DNA of 64,000 bases. Source: Odontocerum albicorne. Lineage: Eukaryota; Arthropoda; Insecta; Trichoptera; Odontoceridae. The notes below the pieces were generated by a model, which did no database searches, was not told the origin of the DNA, and was given only the letters and a program-made list of their open reading frames with translations. The stretch's first letter is position 1. Every line of letters begins with the position of its first letter. This document shows positions 25,035 to 35,839 of the stretch, piece by piece. The DNA lies in assembly GCA_949825065.1 (NCBI GenBank), contig OX463844.1:29384076-29448075 (forward strand). Reading direction: 5' to 3'. Position numbers and translations under genes: made by a program.

Positions 25035-25615
25035 TATTAAGATTAAAAGAGCACATTAAGATGGTTTGGGCATGTAGAACGAATCAACGAAGAAATACTC
25101 GACAAGATTTTTTTTATTCAACACATTGCAAATATAATCTGGTGGACTTATTACCTGGCGGCAATCTTTTCCAGCCAATCAGATAAAAGTAAATAAAGTA
25201 AGTTACAAAAATATGCAAATCAATCTTCATAGTTATGAGATTTATGGACATACACGTATACAAATCAAAGTCAAAGTAATATATCAGGAAAATGAATGGA
25301 TGGTGGGGAGGAGAGAAAAATCAGGAATGAAACACGTTATATTATTGACTAGAAGATACTGAGTAAAAGTGTTTTTAGTCACTTCTTAAAGCATCCCAAA
25401 ATTATATAGTTTGAGGAAAACGCGTGGAAGATGAAGGCAGTATGGTTGGATCAAGCGAATAATATCTCGAAAGAAGGAAATATAAAAAGTCAGAAGAATC
25501 GTAGGAGCTGTATGCGAAGGTTTATGGGTGTAGAGAAGATAAAATATATGTATCACCATAAGGAAGTCTAGCGCTTTGTGCTTTCTCTTTACCTCAACAG
25601 GAAAATGGTGGGATG
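25035..25615 (+). pseudogene. LINE RT C-terminal fragment split by a SINE insertion
   Basis: Bases 25040-25105 encode a degenerate HIKMVWACRTNQRR / LRWFGHVERINEE-like segment across frames. The homology resumes at 25430 with VWLDQANNISKEGN and then SCMRRFMGVEKIKYMY, the same LINE terminus as at 22975 and 59520. The intervening 25108-25420 is a minus-strand family-C repeat, so the LINE copy predates that insertion. Confidence 0.6.
25108..25420 (-). repeat. SINE-like repeat, family C, about 310 bp
   Basis: On the minus strand it matches 47960-48235. Shared blocks are ACTTTAAGAAG, CTAGTCA(A/G)TAATATAAC, CTCTCCTC(T/C)CCACCATCC, ACTTTTRTCTG with GGCTGGAAAAGATTGCCGCC, then the RTE-like tail and an A/T-rich end. 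It splits a LINE fragment. I could not define an exact target-site duplication. Confidence 0.75.
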
Positions 25616-25619
25616 GTAT

Positions 25620-26180
25620 ATAGATATGTTTTTATTTACTTTCTAGTAAACTCTCTTTAGATACGATTTGATTGGAATTTTTATATTTAAGTATTATGTT
25701 TTGAGTAACTAAAGCAAATACATGTCTACAATCTCTTATCCACAATTCTTTCGAGTCTATATATTTAATTCAGAGTATGCGTTGATCCTAGTACAGTCCC
25801 GACCCTTAAATGTTTTCTTGAAACTAATCCTTAAAGGAAGGATAAGTATCTAATTTCGTGTTTTGTTTGATTCTAAAATACATGCCTTCTTTATTGTTCC
25901 ATTGGTATCTTGTTAGCTTTCCTAGTCTTTTAATACTGGTTTATAGATCTTGGACATGTATAACACTTTAATTTAATTCATTCTTCGCAGATAATTTCTC
26001 GGTTGATAATTCATGGATTTTTCATCAAATATGATGTTGGCGATTCTGGTCAAATTCAATTTATTTAAATTATAAAATAAAATAATTTATAGATACTTTT
26101 CTCTTCAAATGAATTTATATCACATAAAACTTTTCTCGGTGAATTTCCTTTTTCATAAATAACCGTGTACAGGAGTGTGC
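25620..26180. other. AT-rich noncoding stretch
   Basis: No gene or recognisable element seen. Confidence 0.5.
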
Positions 26181-26184
26181 TAAT

Positions 26185-26312
26185 GTCTACCTCAATCTAT
26201 GAAATTGAAGTTTGGGCGCTGAAATCAAGTTATGAGAACAGAAAAAAAATGCGTTAAAAATGCGTGTCTTGCGTAGAGTATCTGGTATTACTGTGAATGA
26301 GAGCTAAGAGAT
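26185..26312 (+). pseudogene. LINE RT fragment
   Basis: Encodes a broken YEIEVWALKSSYE segment, then in another frame MRVLRRVSGI-like residues. This corresponds to the Y-G-x-E-x-W-x-L-K ... M-x-x-L-R-R block seen at 59200-59350. It is short and frameshifted, and its right end abuts a mariner terminus. Confidence 0.55.
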
Positions 26313-26315
26313 GTA

Positions 26316-26755
26316 TGTACATGGCCTGATTAAAAAAGAACGACAATTTTCATTTTCATCAAAAAGTATTTAATCATTAATATTTGTATTGTCTCCTTCA
26401 AAGAAGTCCACATAGGGTAGAAGACACCTTTGCCAACGTTTTTGTAATCCGCAAAACATTTGTGGATTTTTTTGGGATAGCCTAGTTAGCTTTGGGATAT
26501 ATTAGCTCCCCCAGCGATTTTCCCTTTATCTCCTCTTTTATCGTAAAATGTTGTCCTGTCAATGTACTCTATCTTCAGGAAAAGAAAGAAGTAGTAGGGG
26601 CATATCTAGTGAATATGGTGGCTGCGGCAACACGTTGGTTTGGCCAAAAATTCATGAATTAGTAGAGAAGTGTGAGCCGGTCAATTTTTTCGGATTGCCT
26701 CACACGAATGGCGTAAAACTTCAAGGTAATACTCCTGATTGAACATATGGATAAG
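26316..26755 (-). pseudogene. Mariner-family transposase C-terminal remnant with 3' end
   Basis: On the minus strand the PPYSLD motif corresponds to the third catalytic Asp context (PYSPDLAP) of mariner transposases. LLLLSFPEDRVH follows, then after frameshifts NPQMFCGLQKRWQRC and YVDFFEGDN. These are the familiar C-terminal blocks W-x-K-R-W-x-x-C and G-x-Y-F-E-G-D. The presumed element end (CGACAATTTTCATTTTCATC, near 26340) lies just beyond. No N-terminal part or second TIR was found, so this is a 5'-truncated remnant. Confidence 0.75.
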
Positions 26756-26799
26756 CGGTAAGAATTCGTAGTGAACTTTGCTAATAATTCATTTGAACG

Positions 26800-27600
26800 T
26801 TTTTAAGATCTAATATGCATGTCTAATATGAATGGAGAACGAAAAACATGTAAAATGAATAAAGGAAAATAGTTGGCTCTAACTGTTTGCGAGGGAAGAA
26901 AAGGATGAGAATCTGTCTTATCTATCTATTCCAAAAGGGAGTCATTCATTATTTAAGCGTATAAAAGCTCCTCTCAAAATATTAAATTATTATTGTTTTT
27001 GAACAATACACCGTCTATCGCTTGAGTATACACTTGACGGTAGCAAATTGTAGATAATACATTATCAATTGAATTACATCACAAAATTATTATTTTCATG
27101 TGAAACAAAAGAAGAATAGGCTCTATGCCGGATAAATTAAATCACAACACAGAATGTGGCTTATTCAAATTTTAATACCACAAACGTAATCCTTCCCTAC
27201 GTCAGAAATGTGATTTCCATTATAAACGCTTGAAACAAAATGGCAATTTCCGTTATTTCTCCCCTTTCCCCCTCCGCCCCTCTATTTTCGCGCCATACCG
27301 CGTAACATCCGAATGCAAAATTTCAAATTTAGAACATGGAGCGCGCCTCACTCTTGCCGCCATATAAACATTCTTATTTTAAATTCCCCGCGTCAAGCTA
27401 CGTGGCGCGTAGAATTTCTCACCGCATCTGTGTGGCCCTCCCCTAAAAATGTAAGGGTTGGGTAAGAAATATAACTGGAGACGTACGGAGGCTGGCTCAC
27501 ACTCGAACTATAAAAATTAGGGTTGTAAAATTTAGAATATAACAAATTTACGTTCAATATTTATTAATTTTGAATCAAGAACCCTTTGAAAAAGTTATGG
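26800..27600. other. Noncoding; GC-richer block at 27180-27480
   Basis: No gene recognised. Bases 27180-27480 are GC-rich for this window and non-repetitive, with TTTTCGCGCCATACCGCG and GGCGCGTAGAATTTC words. This is a candidate regulatory or conserved noncoding element, not demonstrated. Confidence 0.4.
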
Positions 27601-27609
27601 TGTTATATG

Positions 27610-28690
27610 AATACTATATGTATACACAACATAACACCTAAAGCCGAGTGTGTTACTATCACATGTCGAATGATCTACAAATGTTTATTTGCTGTTCGTC
27701 TTCCCTTGGTTAGTTGTCTACAGTTTTCTTAACAAATATGTTTTTTCTGAACATACGAGTATACAGATGCGGCGAATGCTAAATAAAATACTAAATCTAA
27801 TAGCCGCAGCGACTACTTCCTTATCCTTAAACTCAACTTATATTTGTATTTATTTTGTGAAATTATAAATCTGTCAATAATATTGGATTTGAATCCCGAG
27901 TTGGAGTGTTTATGTGATGAGCTTGCTCTCTAAACTGCGCTAAAGTTCCACTTGTAATAAGCACGCCACAATTTGCTCATTTGGCACTTCATCGCATGGG
28001 TATTCTTACTCTGTTTTTTGCCCTTCACACTTCCCGCCAGAATTAACTGCTTAAAGTCGTGCTCTCTTGCGCTATGTGTTCTAAGTAATGTAAAATTTCT
28101 CTTGCACACAGCATAAACAGATGCATCTTAGACCCGAGTTTTCCAATAAAAGATCGACTGATTTTTCGATAGGTAATTTTTCTGGCTTTTTATCATAATC
28201 TATATCTGAGAGATGCTACTTCGTAAAGTAACATCTCTCAGATACAGATGAGTAAAATTTTGAGACCGATTTATTTTTCATGAATGTATTGATTGTTCAG
28301 ACTCAATCTGGTAGAATGGGGTTTTAGACTGGGCTTTTGCCGTTGTTAATCATGTGGTGAGGAATGGTCTGCTACTAAATGTAAAAGATATGTGTAGCGT
28401 GTGCAGCTTTAGAAAACACCTGAAGCAAACCCTTTTTCGGAGGTCGAATAAAAAATATGATTATATATGAACACCACACATACGAGTACACGTTACTCTA
28501 CACCTAAAACCATGTGTTAATAGCATACATCGGAAGATCTACAAAGGTTTCCTGTGGTTTTCTTATCAAATATGTTTTTCTAAACATATGCAGATGCGGG
28601 AAAGTACCTAATATTATACCTGTAGTAATATTCATGTATTTACACTTAATTTATATTTGTTTTGTAACATTTTAAGATTATATGTGTATT
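27610..28690 (+). repeat. Diverged direct repeats plus family-D fragments
   Basis: Bases 27620-27850 (ACACAACATAACACCTAAAG ... ATATGTTTTTTCTGAACATA ...) recur in diverged form at 28475-28670 (ACTCTACACCTAAAACCATG ... ATATGTTTTTCTAAACATAT ...). Between them are family-D blocks (about 27900-27960 and 28310-28450), also seen near 20600-20790. This suggests two copies of one composite repeat in tandem. Confidence 0.65.
28203..28244. repeat. 19-bp inverted repeat (short hairpin)
   Basis: Arms TATCTGAGAGATGCTACTT (28203-28221) and its complement (28226-28244) pair at 18 of 19 positions around a 4-base loop (CGTA). Confidence 0.95.
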
Positions 28691-28699
28691 TGTATGAAC

Positions 28700-29492
28700 C
28701 TTAGTTTGCTAAGTACTGTTTTTTCATTTTATTAAAAAAATCTTGTTTTATATTTTCTTTTCGAACCGTAAATTAAATAAGTGTTTCATTCGTACTGAAA
28801 TACTGATTTAAGGAATCTAAAACAAATTTAAAAAATATAAACTTTTTGTGTGTGTTTTTTTATTTCTGAACGTTTATAGCTTTTAAATACAATTCTGATT
28901 TCTTTTCATTACTCAAGCCTTCCCTTCGAAACAAATTGCTGGGTTAAACACATTTGAAACTCCTAAATGCATACATACTATCACGTCATTTTTCTTTTAG
29001 AGTAAGAAGAAAGGATGTGTCAAATTTTCCTATCTTGACATACTTCCTTCATCTTCTCTACGTGTGATTTTCCTCTCATGCAGTTCCTTCTTTGTCTCTT
29101 AATTTTTAAGTTTTCTTCCCTCAAAATGTTATTTCCTTTATTTTAACATATTACACAAAGTTTTTCTTCACCACAAATCACACGTTGATATGAATCACAG
29201 ATTTGTTTAGTCAGTTTTCCGTCACAGATCCGTTCAACATATCCAAATAACTTTTTCTCTTTATTTATAAAACACATTCTTGTTAGTGCACGCATTTTCA
29301 TCGGATCTGTTATTTCTTATTCTATTTATTTCTTTCAATTATTTTTCATGTTCACGTTTTACTCCCATGTATCAATATTGTCTATAATACGTTGTGCGTA
29401 AATTTTTATGGCAGATAGAAATTAATAAAAATAATTTCTGAAAAATAAGTCACTCCTTTCACCAAAATAAATCACGTATTGATGAGATACTT
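28700..29492. other. AT-rich noncoding stretch
   Basis: No gene or recognisable element seen. Confidence 0.5.
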
Positions 29493-29496
29493 ATAC
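29493..29496. repeat. Target-site duplication, left (ATAC)
   Basis: Directly abuts the 5' LTR start TGTTAGGAG. The same four bases follow the 3' LTR end at 39110-39113. Confidence 0.85.
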
Positions 29497-30943
29497 TGTT
29501 AGGAGTATATTTATTTTTTTTATAAAAGACGGGTGAGAAGTTTGGGATTTATCCAAAAGGAAAATAACGCGCGAAATTGATTGTTACGAGCGGAATTAAA
29601 ACGTACTTTCCCTTTGTTCTGATTTTGACGGGTAAATAATGACGCATAAAATCGAGTCCGAGCGTGACGCAGTTGTAATTAGGACAAGGAATGATGCAAT
29701 CCTCCTTTGTTTCTGGAAGATTCTATTCCAAAACGCGCGGTATAAAGAATTTCATCTATCACCGAGCAATTGCGTCACTTATAATAAATAATCGGATGCA
29801 AGGGCTTGATTGGTCGAATTACGGCCCGACCAAAGATTTGACGAATCAAGAGATCGCTTACAAACGTTATGGACGGGTGAAATGGCATCACGTGCGCCAT
29901 GGACAGGTGAGGCGGGAAAAAGGTCGGTTCATCATTACGAGCGGTACCGTGAGGACGACTGGTTCTGTTATTGAGACAGATCCCGGTCGGGGGAATACGA
30001 ATTAATAATTAATTAATTCATTCAAGTTATCGGTCAGTTACCTTGTGTTCCGAGTTATAATCTCCTGTTGGGAGCGTACGAATTAATAATTAGTTATTTT
30101 TGTGAAAGTTCTTCCCGCACGTCAGACTAGACTTGACGCGGGGATTTATCTACGGAATAGTATTTCCAAAGAAATAATCTTGGATTATTATTGGCTCCAT
30201 CGGGCGTGAAGCAAGTAAAGTTTCGAGAAACTAAGAAAAGCGGTTCTTTAAATAACTGCGGGTCTGAAATCGTTCTCCCAGGCCGAAGGGCCAGGGAAGA
30301 GTTTTGTATCGGCGCAGCGCGAAGCTTCAAAGGGACGCTTGCGGTATCATCATCATCAGAGTCATCGTTCCGGTTTCGTTTTCGGGGAGAATCTTCTGGT
30401 TCCTCCGCAGTTCCGAGAGTATAGACATTACGCGTATTGTTCCTTATTGATATTCATGGTATTGTGGGGTGAGTGATCTCTTTTTATTGTAACCTATCAT
30501 TGTTGATTTCTCCTTACCTCATAACCTTTATGTTTGTGATGAATATTGAGCGGGAATCGGTCTTTAATGCAAGCCCAAATTATTAGTCTGCCTACTCTGG
30601 TATTTTTGTAATATATATAATTTTTTCTCGGCATTATTGCGGAGTTTTTTTTATTAAAATCTCATTGGATTAAACTAAGTATTATCACAATTTTATGTCT
30701 TTCCTTTGTTGTTCCCCTTGTCCCGGAGATAATATCTTGGAGGCCTAGTACAAATTATTATTGAGCCCATCGCGATCTGAGACGAAAGAGTACTTGTTCT
30801 GTAATTTCTTCATATGCCGCTGAGACCCGGGTAAGTTTTATTGAGAGAGAAATAGTGTCAGAAGTGTTTAAACTATTGCTTTATTGTTGCATGGAGGCAA
30901 CGCTTTCTCTCTTAATTTAGTAAAAATAGGTATAAGTCTAACA
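29497..30943 (+). repeat. 5' LTR, 1447 bp
   Basis: Starts TGTTAGGAGTATATT and ends GGTATAAGTCTAACA. It is co-linear with the 3' LTR (offset exactly 8166, no indels). The one visible difference is at about 29706 (C here, A in the 3' copy). A possible TATA-like GTATAAAG lies near 29740 and AATAAA at about 29783. An AATTAATAATTA word is repeated near 29998 and 30079. The small open frames inside (29691-30005, 30191-30424) are identical in both LTRs, show no known domain, and are probably not genes. Confidence 0.97.
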
Positions 30944-30944
30944 A

Positions 30945-30964
30945 TGTCGCCCGAACGTGGGGCC
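30945..30964 (+). promoter_or_regulatory. Putative primer-binding site
   Basis: Bases TGTCGCCCGAACGTGGGG(CC) begin two bases after the 5' LTR. Position and composition fit a tRNA-primed minus-strand start, although the usual TGG start is TGT here. I do not assign the tRNA. Confidence 0.55.
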
Positions 30965-30965
30965 A

Positions 30966-31787
30966 TTTTAAAAAATGCTGGCTTCCAGGGTATTTGACTG
31001 AGTGACGGGGTTATAAAGGGTATAAAAATATAATTTGTTCTTTTTTCAGAAAATTTAGCGCCAAATTCGTAAGATAAGCATAGGTAGCCATTTTGTCGTG
31101 TTCGAGAAGCATCTGTGGCTGAGGTGGTTGCGAATAATCAGGAGTATAGTTTTGCCGCGTAAAGTGATTAGATACGCATTGAGTGATAGTTTAGTTCAAA
31201 CAAAATAAGCGACTGAATAAATAAAAGAGTGCCTAGTTAATTGTGGATAGTGAAGTGATTAGTGGTTACGTTCGTGAAGTATTCCAGTGTTTTTGGAATT
31301 TCAAGACCATTTGTTTGAAACCAATCTCGCCTTATAGCTTGCGCGGGGATAGGCAAGAGGAGAGTGCGTATAACTTACAGTAGTTCGGTTTGCGTCGCTG
31401 TTGATGCGGTAAAGGGAAATAGTGTTACTACATTTAGATAAAATCACTTGGTGCTTATACTCAATTGTTTTCGGAACAAATCTTTGTAATATAAGAGAGT
31501 GATTAATATTGAATTGAATTACTTTGAGATTTAAGTAGTAGATTCGTAGCAAGCGGTGTGGTGGAAGCGTGTTTTAGGAAATTTGATAATAATACATATT
31601 GGTTATAATTGCTAGTTCTTAATTTCGGAACATTTCAACTAAGGGGGGGTTTGTGTTAAATTAAAGTTACGTTTTAGTTAGATTCTTGTTCCGGTTAAAC
31701 GGTGTAGTTAAAGCATTGTTTAACAAGGTGAAGTAAGATTTCGTTGGGTATAAATTTTGATACTTACTGTTACGAATAGGATTGAGG
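30966..31787 (+). other. Retrotransposon untranslated leader
   Basis: About 820 bp between the primer-binding site and the gag start. There is no long frame. It presumably carries packaging signals, but I see no specific motif. Confidence 0.5.
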
Positions 31788-32930
31788 ATGGATAGCGCAA
31801 TGGATCCAATAGTTAATATAATGAAGGCCACGAAGGAAAGGCTAATCGGGGAATTAATTGAAAGGGGATTAGTTCCTGGTAATAATTTTTATGAGTTGCG
31901 GCGTCAGGCCTCTTTGTATAACAAGAGTCTCGTATCATCGTCATCAGAGGCGGTGGCCTTACCGGTTAGGTGCGGACCTTACCGGAATCTTATGAGAGCT
32001 CCGCAGTTTTTGGAGGGAACGGACCCGGGTGTGACAGTTTCGGGAACCCTGGCACCTTCGCCTGTAGCAAGTTCATCTCCGTATAGTGGGCAGGGGGCGG
32101 CGCGTGTAGGTATTCCACGTTCGTCCCCTCAGTGGAATTTAGATTTTTCGGTGTGGCCAGTGGAGCCTTTTTCTGGAGGAGGTTGCGTGAGGGAATTTTT
32201 GTCGCGTCTTGAGGAATTGGGTTGTGCGCGAGGGGTCGAGGAGAATGCGCTCTCGGCGGTCTTACCGGAGTTTTTGAGAGGCGGAGCCTTAACGTTCTTT
32301 AGGAGTAAGAAGAGGGAAATGGTGGATTGGAACACGGTTAGGAGACTCTTCCTAGAGAAATATGAGTCTGAAGATTTTATGACGGAGCGGAGAATGGATA
32401 TCTGGTCTTCTATACAAAAACCAGACGAGTCCTCTACGGACTATGTTTCTAGGGTACAAAATATGAATCAGTCTTTAGATTCGCCCTTGACTGATATGGA
32501 ATTGGTGAACGTATTTAGGCGCGGGTTACATCACCGATATAGTTCAGTTCTTGTCAGCTCTCAACCGGCATCAGTCAGTGTGTTGGAAAAGCTGTGCTTG
32601 TCTTTCGAGCTGATGAATAGAGATGAGGGAAGGTTGCCTCGTCCTACTCCTTTCGTTTCAAGAACAGGTGCTAGCCTGTCTCCAGTATCTCATGCCCCTA
32701 ATATTCGGGATCCGTATCCCCGCGGATGTTTTCGGTGTAGTCTTCCTGGTCATGTGGCGCGTCATTGCCCCGAACAGCCGCGTACCCGAAGGGAGCCCGC
32801 GAGGACGACTGACAATCTTTGGAGGGCTAGAGCCATCCCAGCGCGTCCGTTGGCTATATTACCCGATATGTCTGGACCGCCTCCAGATGTTCAGTTTCCA
32901 AAGAACCGGTGGGGCACTAACCTGTATTAA
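31788..32930 (+). CDS. Gag polyprotein of LTR retrotransposon (380 aa)
   Basis: Structural protein that would form the virus-like particle of the element. I chose the ATG at 31788 (context GAGGATGG). The frame is open from a TTG at 31782, and another ATG lies at 31800. Residues about 10-45 (ATKERLIGELIERGL...) look like a SAP-type helical N-terminus. A Pro/Ser-rich linker leads to a retrotransposon-gag-like domain (about 121-255) with WPVEPFSGGGCVREFLSRL, VDWNTVRRLFLEKY and STDYVSRVQNMNQSL. A single CCHC zinc knuckle lies at 314-327 (C-x2-C-x4-H-x4-C, CFRCSLPGHVARHC). A basic, Pro-rich tail follows. The frame is intact. It ends in TAA, and the same frame is open again downstream into protease-like sequence. 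No pol follows. Confidence 0.9.
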   Translation: MDSAMDPIVNIMKATKERLIGELIERGLVPGNNFYELRRQASLYNKSLVSSSSEAVALPVRCGPYRNLMRAPQFLEGTDPGVTVSGTLAPSPVASSSPYSGQGAARVGIPRSSPQWNLDFSVWPVEPFSGGGCVREFLSRLEELGCARGVEENALSAVLPEFLRGGALTFFRSKKREMVDWNTVRRLFLEKYESEDFMTERRMDIWSSIQKPDESSTDYVSRVQNMNQSLDSPLTDMELVNVFRRGLHHRYSSVLVSSQPASVSVLEKLCLSFELMNRDEGRLPRPTPFVSRTGASLSPVSHAPNIRDPYPRGCFRCSLPGHVARHCPEQPRTRREPARTTDNLWRARAIPARPLAILPDMSGPPPDVQFPKNRWGTNLY

Positions 32931-33227
32931 GTACGTCGGAGTTACCGGATTTGTCGCATTACTCAGCGACCGGGAGAGTTTTCCTTTTTTGTAAAAGGCT
33001 TGATTGAGAGTACGAGTTCAGGGGAAGAGCGGCCCTACCTACGTTGTAGTATTCAAGATTTGCCGTTTTCGGCTTGGCTCGATTTGAGTGTGTCAGTGGA
33101 CGCAGTAGCTGATCAGCAGTTCGTCGTCTCGCGTCGTACTGACAAATTGATACCGTTAGACCGCGAGGCGCAGATTACTTCTTCAATTCCGTTGCCATTG
33201 CGATCGGCTTTGTTTCCGTTAAGATAG
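32931..33227 (+). pseudogene. Degenerate retropepsin-like segment, in frame after the gag stop
   Basis: In the gag frame, codons after the UAA run open for 98 codons. The segment GEERPYLRCSIQDLPFSAWL is followed by DLSVSVDAV. It aligns with the start of a retroviral-type aspartic protease, where D-(S/T)-G-A-S would be expected. The Asp is kept, but the triad reads D-L-S, so catalysis is doubtful. The usual flap and second hydrophobic Gly segment are absent, and the frame stops at 33227. It could be a relic of a gag-pro fusion or an unusual readthrough product; I favour a relic. Confidence 0.65.
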
Positions 33228-33900
33228 AACCACCTTCACCGCAGATTATTCTCTTGTGCAGTTCGTCGTCTCGCGTCGTGCGGACAAATTGATACCGTCC
33301 GTCCGCAAGGCGCGGAATACTTTTTCAATTCCGTTGCAGTTGCGATTCAATCCTCTTTAACTTTGTATACCTTAAGGGTGTGAAGTACGTCCTCTCGCGT
33401 TGCCCTGACAAATACCGTCAGGCCGCGGGAGACGTATTATATTATTATCAATTCCGTTTCCGTCATACTAGTATCTCCTTATCGAGGAATATTCTATTTA
33501 GCAGTTCGTCGTCTTGCGTCATGCGGACAAATTGATACCGTCCGTCCGCGAGGCGCGGCATACTTTTTCAATTCCGTTGCAATTGCGATTCAATCCTCTT
33601 TAACATTGTATTCCTTAATGTATTAAGTACGTCGGGGTTAACGGATTTGTCGCATTACACAGCGACCGGGAGAGTATCTTTTTCTTGTAAGGGGTTAGGT
33701 TGAGACTACAGGTTCAGGGGACAAGCGGCCCTTCCAGCACAATAGTATTCAAGATTTGCCGTTTAGGCCTTGGCTCGATTCGAGTGCGTCAGTGGACGCA
33801 GTAGCTAATGAGCATTTCGTAATCTCACGTTTGTCCTGACCAATTGTTCCGGCAGGCCGTGAGACGCGGAACATATATTTGGTTCCGTTCTATTCGCAGT
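33110..33900 (+). repeat. Diverged tandem units derived from the protease-coding region
   Basis: Units beginning CAGTTCGTCGTCTCGCGTCG start at about 33117, 33259 and 33502, with partial or more diverged ones near 33380 and 33805. Each continues with GACAAATTGATACCGT, then a GCGAGGCGCGG-like word and TTTTTCAATTCCGTTGC. The first unit is part of the protease-like frame, so the others arose by copying it. Confidence 0.8.
33618..33840 (+). pseudogene. Second copy of the protease-like segment
   Basis: Repeats 32926-33135, including the TATTAAGTACGTCGG bases that carry the gag stop. Translation in the matching frame has two further stops. It then gives SIQDLPFRPWLDSSASVDAV, where the triad is D-S-S. 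The shared TAA suggests the gag stop existed before the duplication. The conserved Asp survives in both copies. Confidence 0.7.
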
Positions 33901-34580
33901 TGAATTTCTTTTACCATTGAGAGTAGTAGCCATCGAGAATTAGTTCCGTTTCGTATACGGTTATAGATCGTTTGGCATGGTGTAGGTAGTTGAATCACGT
34001 TGTCTCACGTCGTCTTGACCCATCGTTGCAAATGATATACCAAGCATCCGTGGTCTCGATCCGCCGTCGCATGCCGTAGGCAGTAAGCCGTCGTCGCACG
34101 AGAAGGGATGCGCACGCATAGGTTAGATCCAGTCCGGTGTCCACTATTTAGTGACCCGGTGGAGTATAAGAAGGTTAATAGCATATGGAGTAGTGATAGG
34201 CTCATCGGTGCCTAATTGGGAGTCATTCATGGTCGGGAAAGTACAGGTTCTTAAATTAAATTTTCGTTATATTCTTGTTAATGTTTAAATCATACCTTGA
34301 AAGTATGCACTGTCGGATTCTTTGATGAATGGCAGTAGAGTTTTTTTTATATAAATAACATCACCAGTGAGAGTTCATAATTCCGCTAGGGTGATTAAAC
34401 AGTGAGCTAGTCGTGAGGCAATCTCGTATGGAGTCATGTCCATATGTTCTATGTACGGGTTTGGTACTCTTCCCCGTGTTTAGTGTGGTTATTATTTTTA
34501 AAGAGTATCTGGCGCTCAGAGCCTGGGCCTGGACCATGAGTGACGAAATGCTGAGAGCCTCGAGTAGAGTGTACAAAAAA

Positions 34581-34950
34581 TTCTTGTGTACTGAGGGGTA
34601 GGCTTCCTTCAGTATCGGGTGTTCATAAGGTTGAACATTGCTTTAGTGCAAGACCCGTGGAGGATGGGTGCTGTTTATAAACTACCTTCGGATGATAGTC
34701 CGTAGGGTAACGAATCTGTATAGTATACAGAATTTCTTATGTACTGAGGGGTAGGCTTCCTTCAGTATCGGGTGTTCATAAGGTTGAACGTTGCTTTAGT
34801 GCAAGACCCATGGAGGATGGTTGATGTTGGAAAATTACCTTCGGATAATAGTCCGTATGGTAACGAATCTGTAGAAACTACAGAAATACGAATGAAGGGA
34901 GGGGTTGGTTTCCTTCCGTGTTGGATGTTCTTAAGGTTGAACCTTAATCT
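34581..34950 (+). repeat. About 153-bp tandem repeat, three units
   Basis: Units start at about 34581 and 34734 (TACTGAGGGGTAGGCTTCCT core, then AAGGTTGAAC, GCAAGACCC and ACCTTCGGATRATAGTCCGT). A degenerate third starts at about 34884. Spacing is 153 and about 150 bases. Open frames on both strands here are by-products of the repeat. Confidence 0.85.
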
Positions 34951-35624
34951 AGTCACACTTCCATTGAAAATAGTTGCTTGAAACATTGGAAAACCTTGTT
35001 AGGCTAGTTGCTCGTTATAATGGAAATGGAGATGGAGTCACCTCGCTACAAGGATTCTCAAGGAGTTAGAAAATTGTTATTAGTTCGGTGATTGCATATC
35101 TGAGTTATTGGCTTGGGCTGTTGGACCCGAGGATTTAAGGAAATTGGAGTTGCTCCTAGTATTTTTTTTTGAAGAATAGTAGTATCCTGCATCGGTGGTA
35201 CGGATGGGTAATACTGGTGTAACCAGTTCATGGGATTATTGCCTTATAGAGAGGAATGGCATCGCTGGATGAGAACCTGGGATTTACTGTTCTGTTTTGT
35301 TATAGCACTATATTGACAAGTTTAGATATGTTGCCTTGTAGGCTGGCTCACCTTCTCTGTTGAAAGTAGTCTTTGTTCCTTTCTGTAATTCGTTACATAC
35401 GGTGAGTTTTCTTTTCGGGTGGTTAACTATGAACCACCCCCTCATCGAAGAGTTGTTGTCCCGCACACGGGAATAAATTTGTTTAGGTAGGGCTTCTTGT
35501 TATTCCTGTTTACTGCATGGCGTATTAATATCATTTGTTTTTGTTTTTGTGTTGATTTTCCTTTTGTTTCCTTTTATTTTTTTTTCCCTCCCTAACAATT
35601 GTGATTAAAATTATTTTCTTACAT

Positions 35625-35835
35625 GGCTTACGGACGGCCTTTATACATCCAGCAAAAGGCTTACGGACGGCCTACATTCATCCAGCATTTTGTTTCATAT
35701 TAATTTTTGTGTATGTAATATTATTCTTTAAAAGGCTTACGGACGGCCGTTATACATCCAGCAAAAGGCTTACGGATGGCCTAATACATCCAGCATGAGG
35801 CTTACGGATGGCCGGAACTCATCCAGTATCTTGTC
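35625..35835 (+). repeat. 33-bp repeats, five copies
   Basis: GGCTTACGGACGGCCTTTAT-type units followed by ACATCCAGC start near 35627, 35660, 35734, 35767 and 35799. An AT-rich spacer separates the second and third. Sequence is well conserved among copies. Confidence 0.9.
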
Positions 35836-35839
35836 TGTA

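Noticed and set aside
26548..26742. 64-residue plus-strand frame as a small gene
   Set aside because: The minus strand carries mariner transposase C-terminal blocks over the same bases.
29691..30005. 104-residue open frame in each LTR (also 37857-38171) as a gene
   Set aside because: It lies wholly within the LTR, is duplicated only because the LTR is, and shows no domain.
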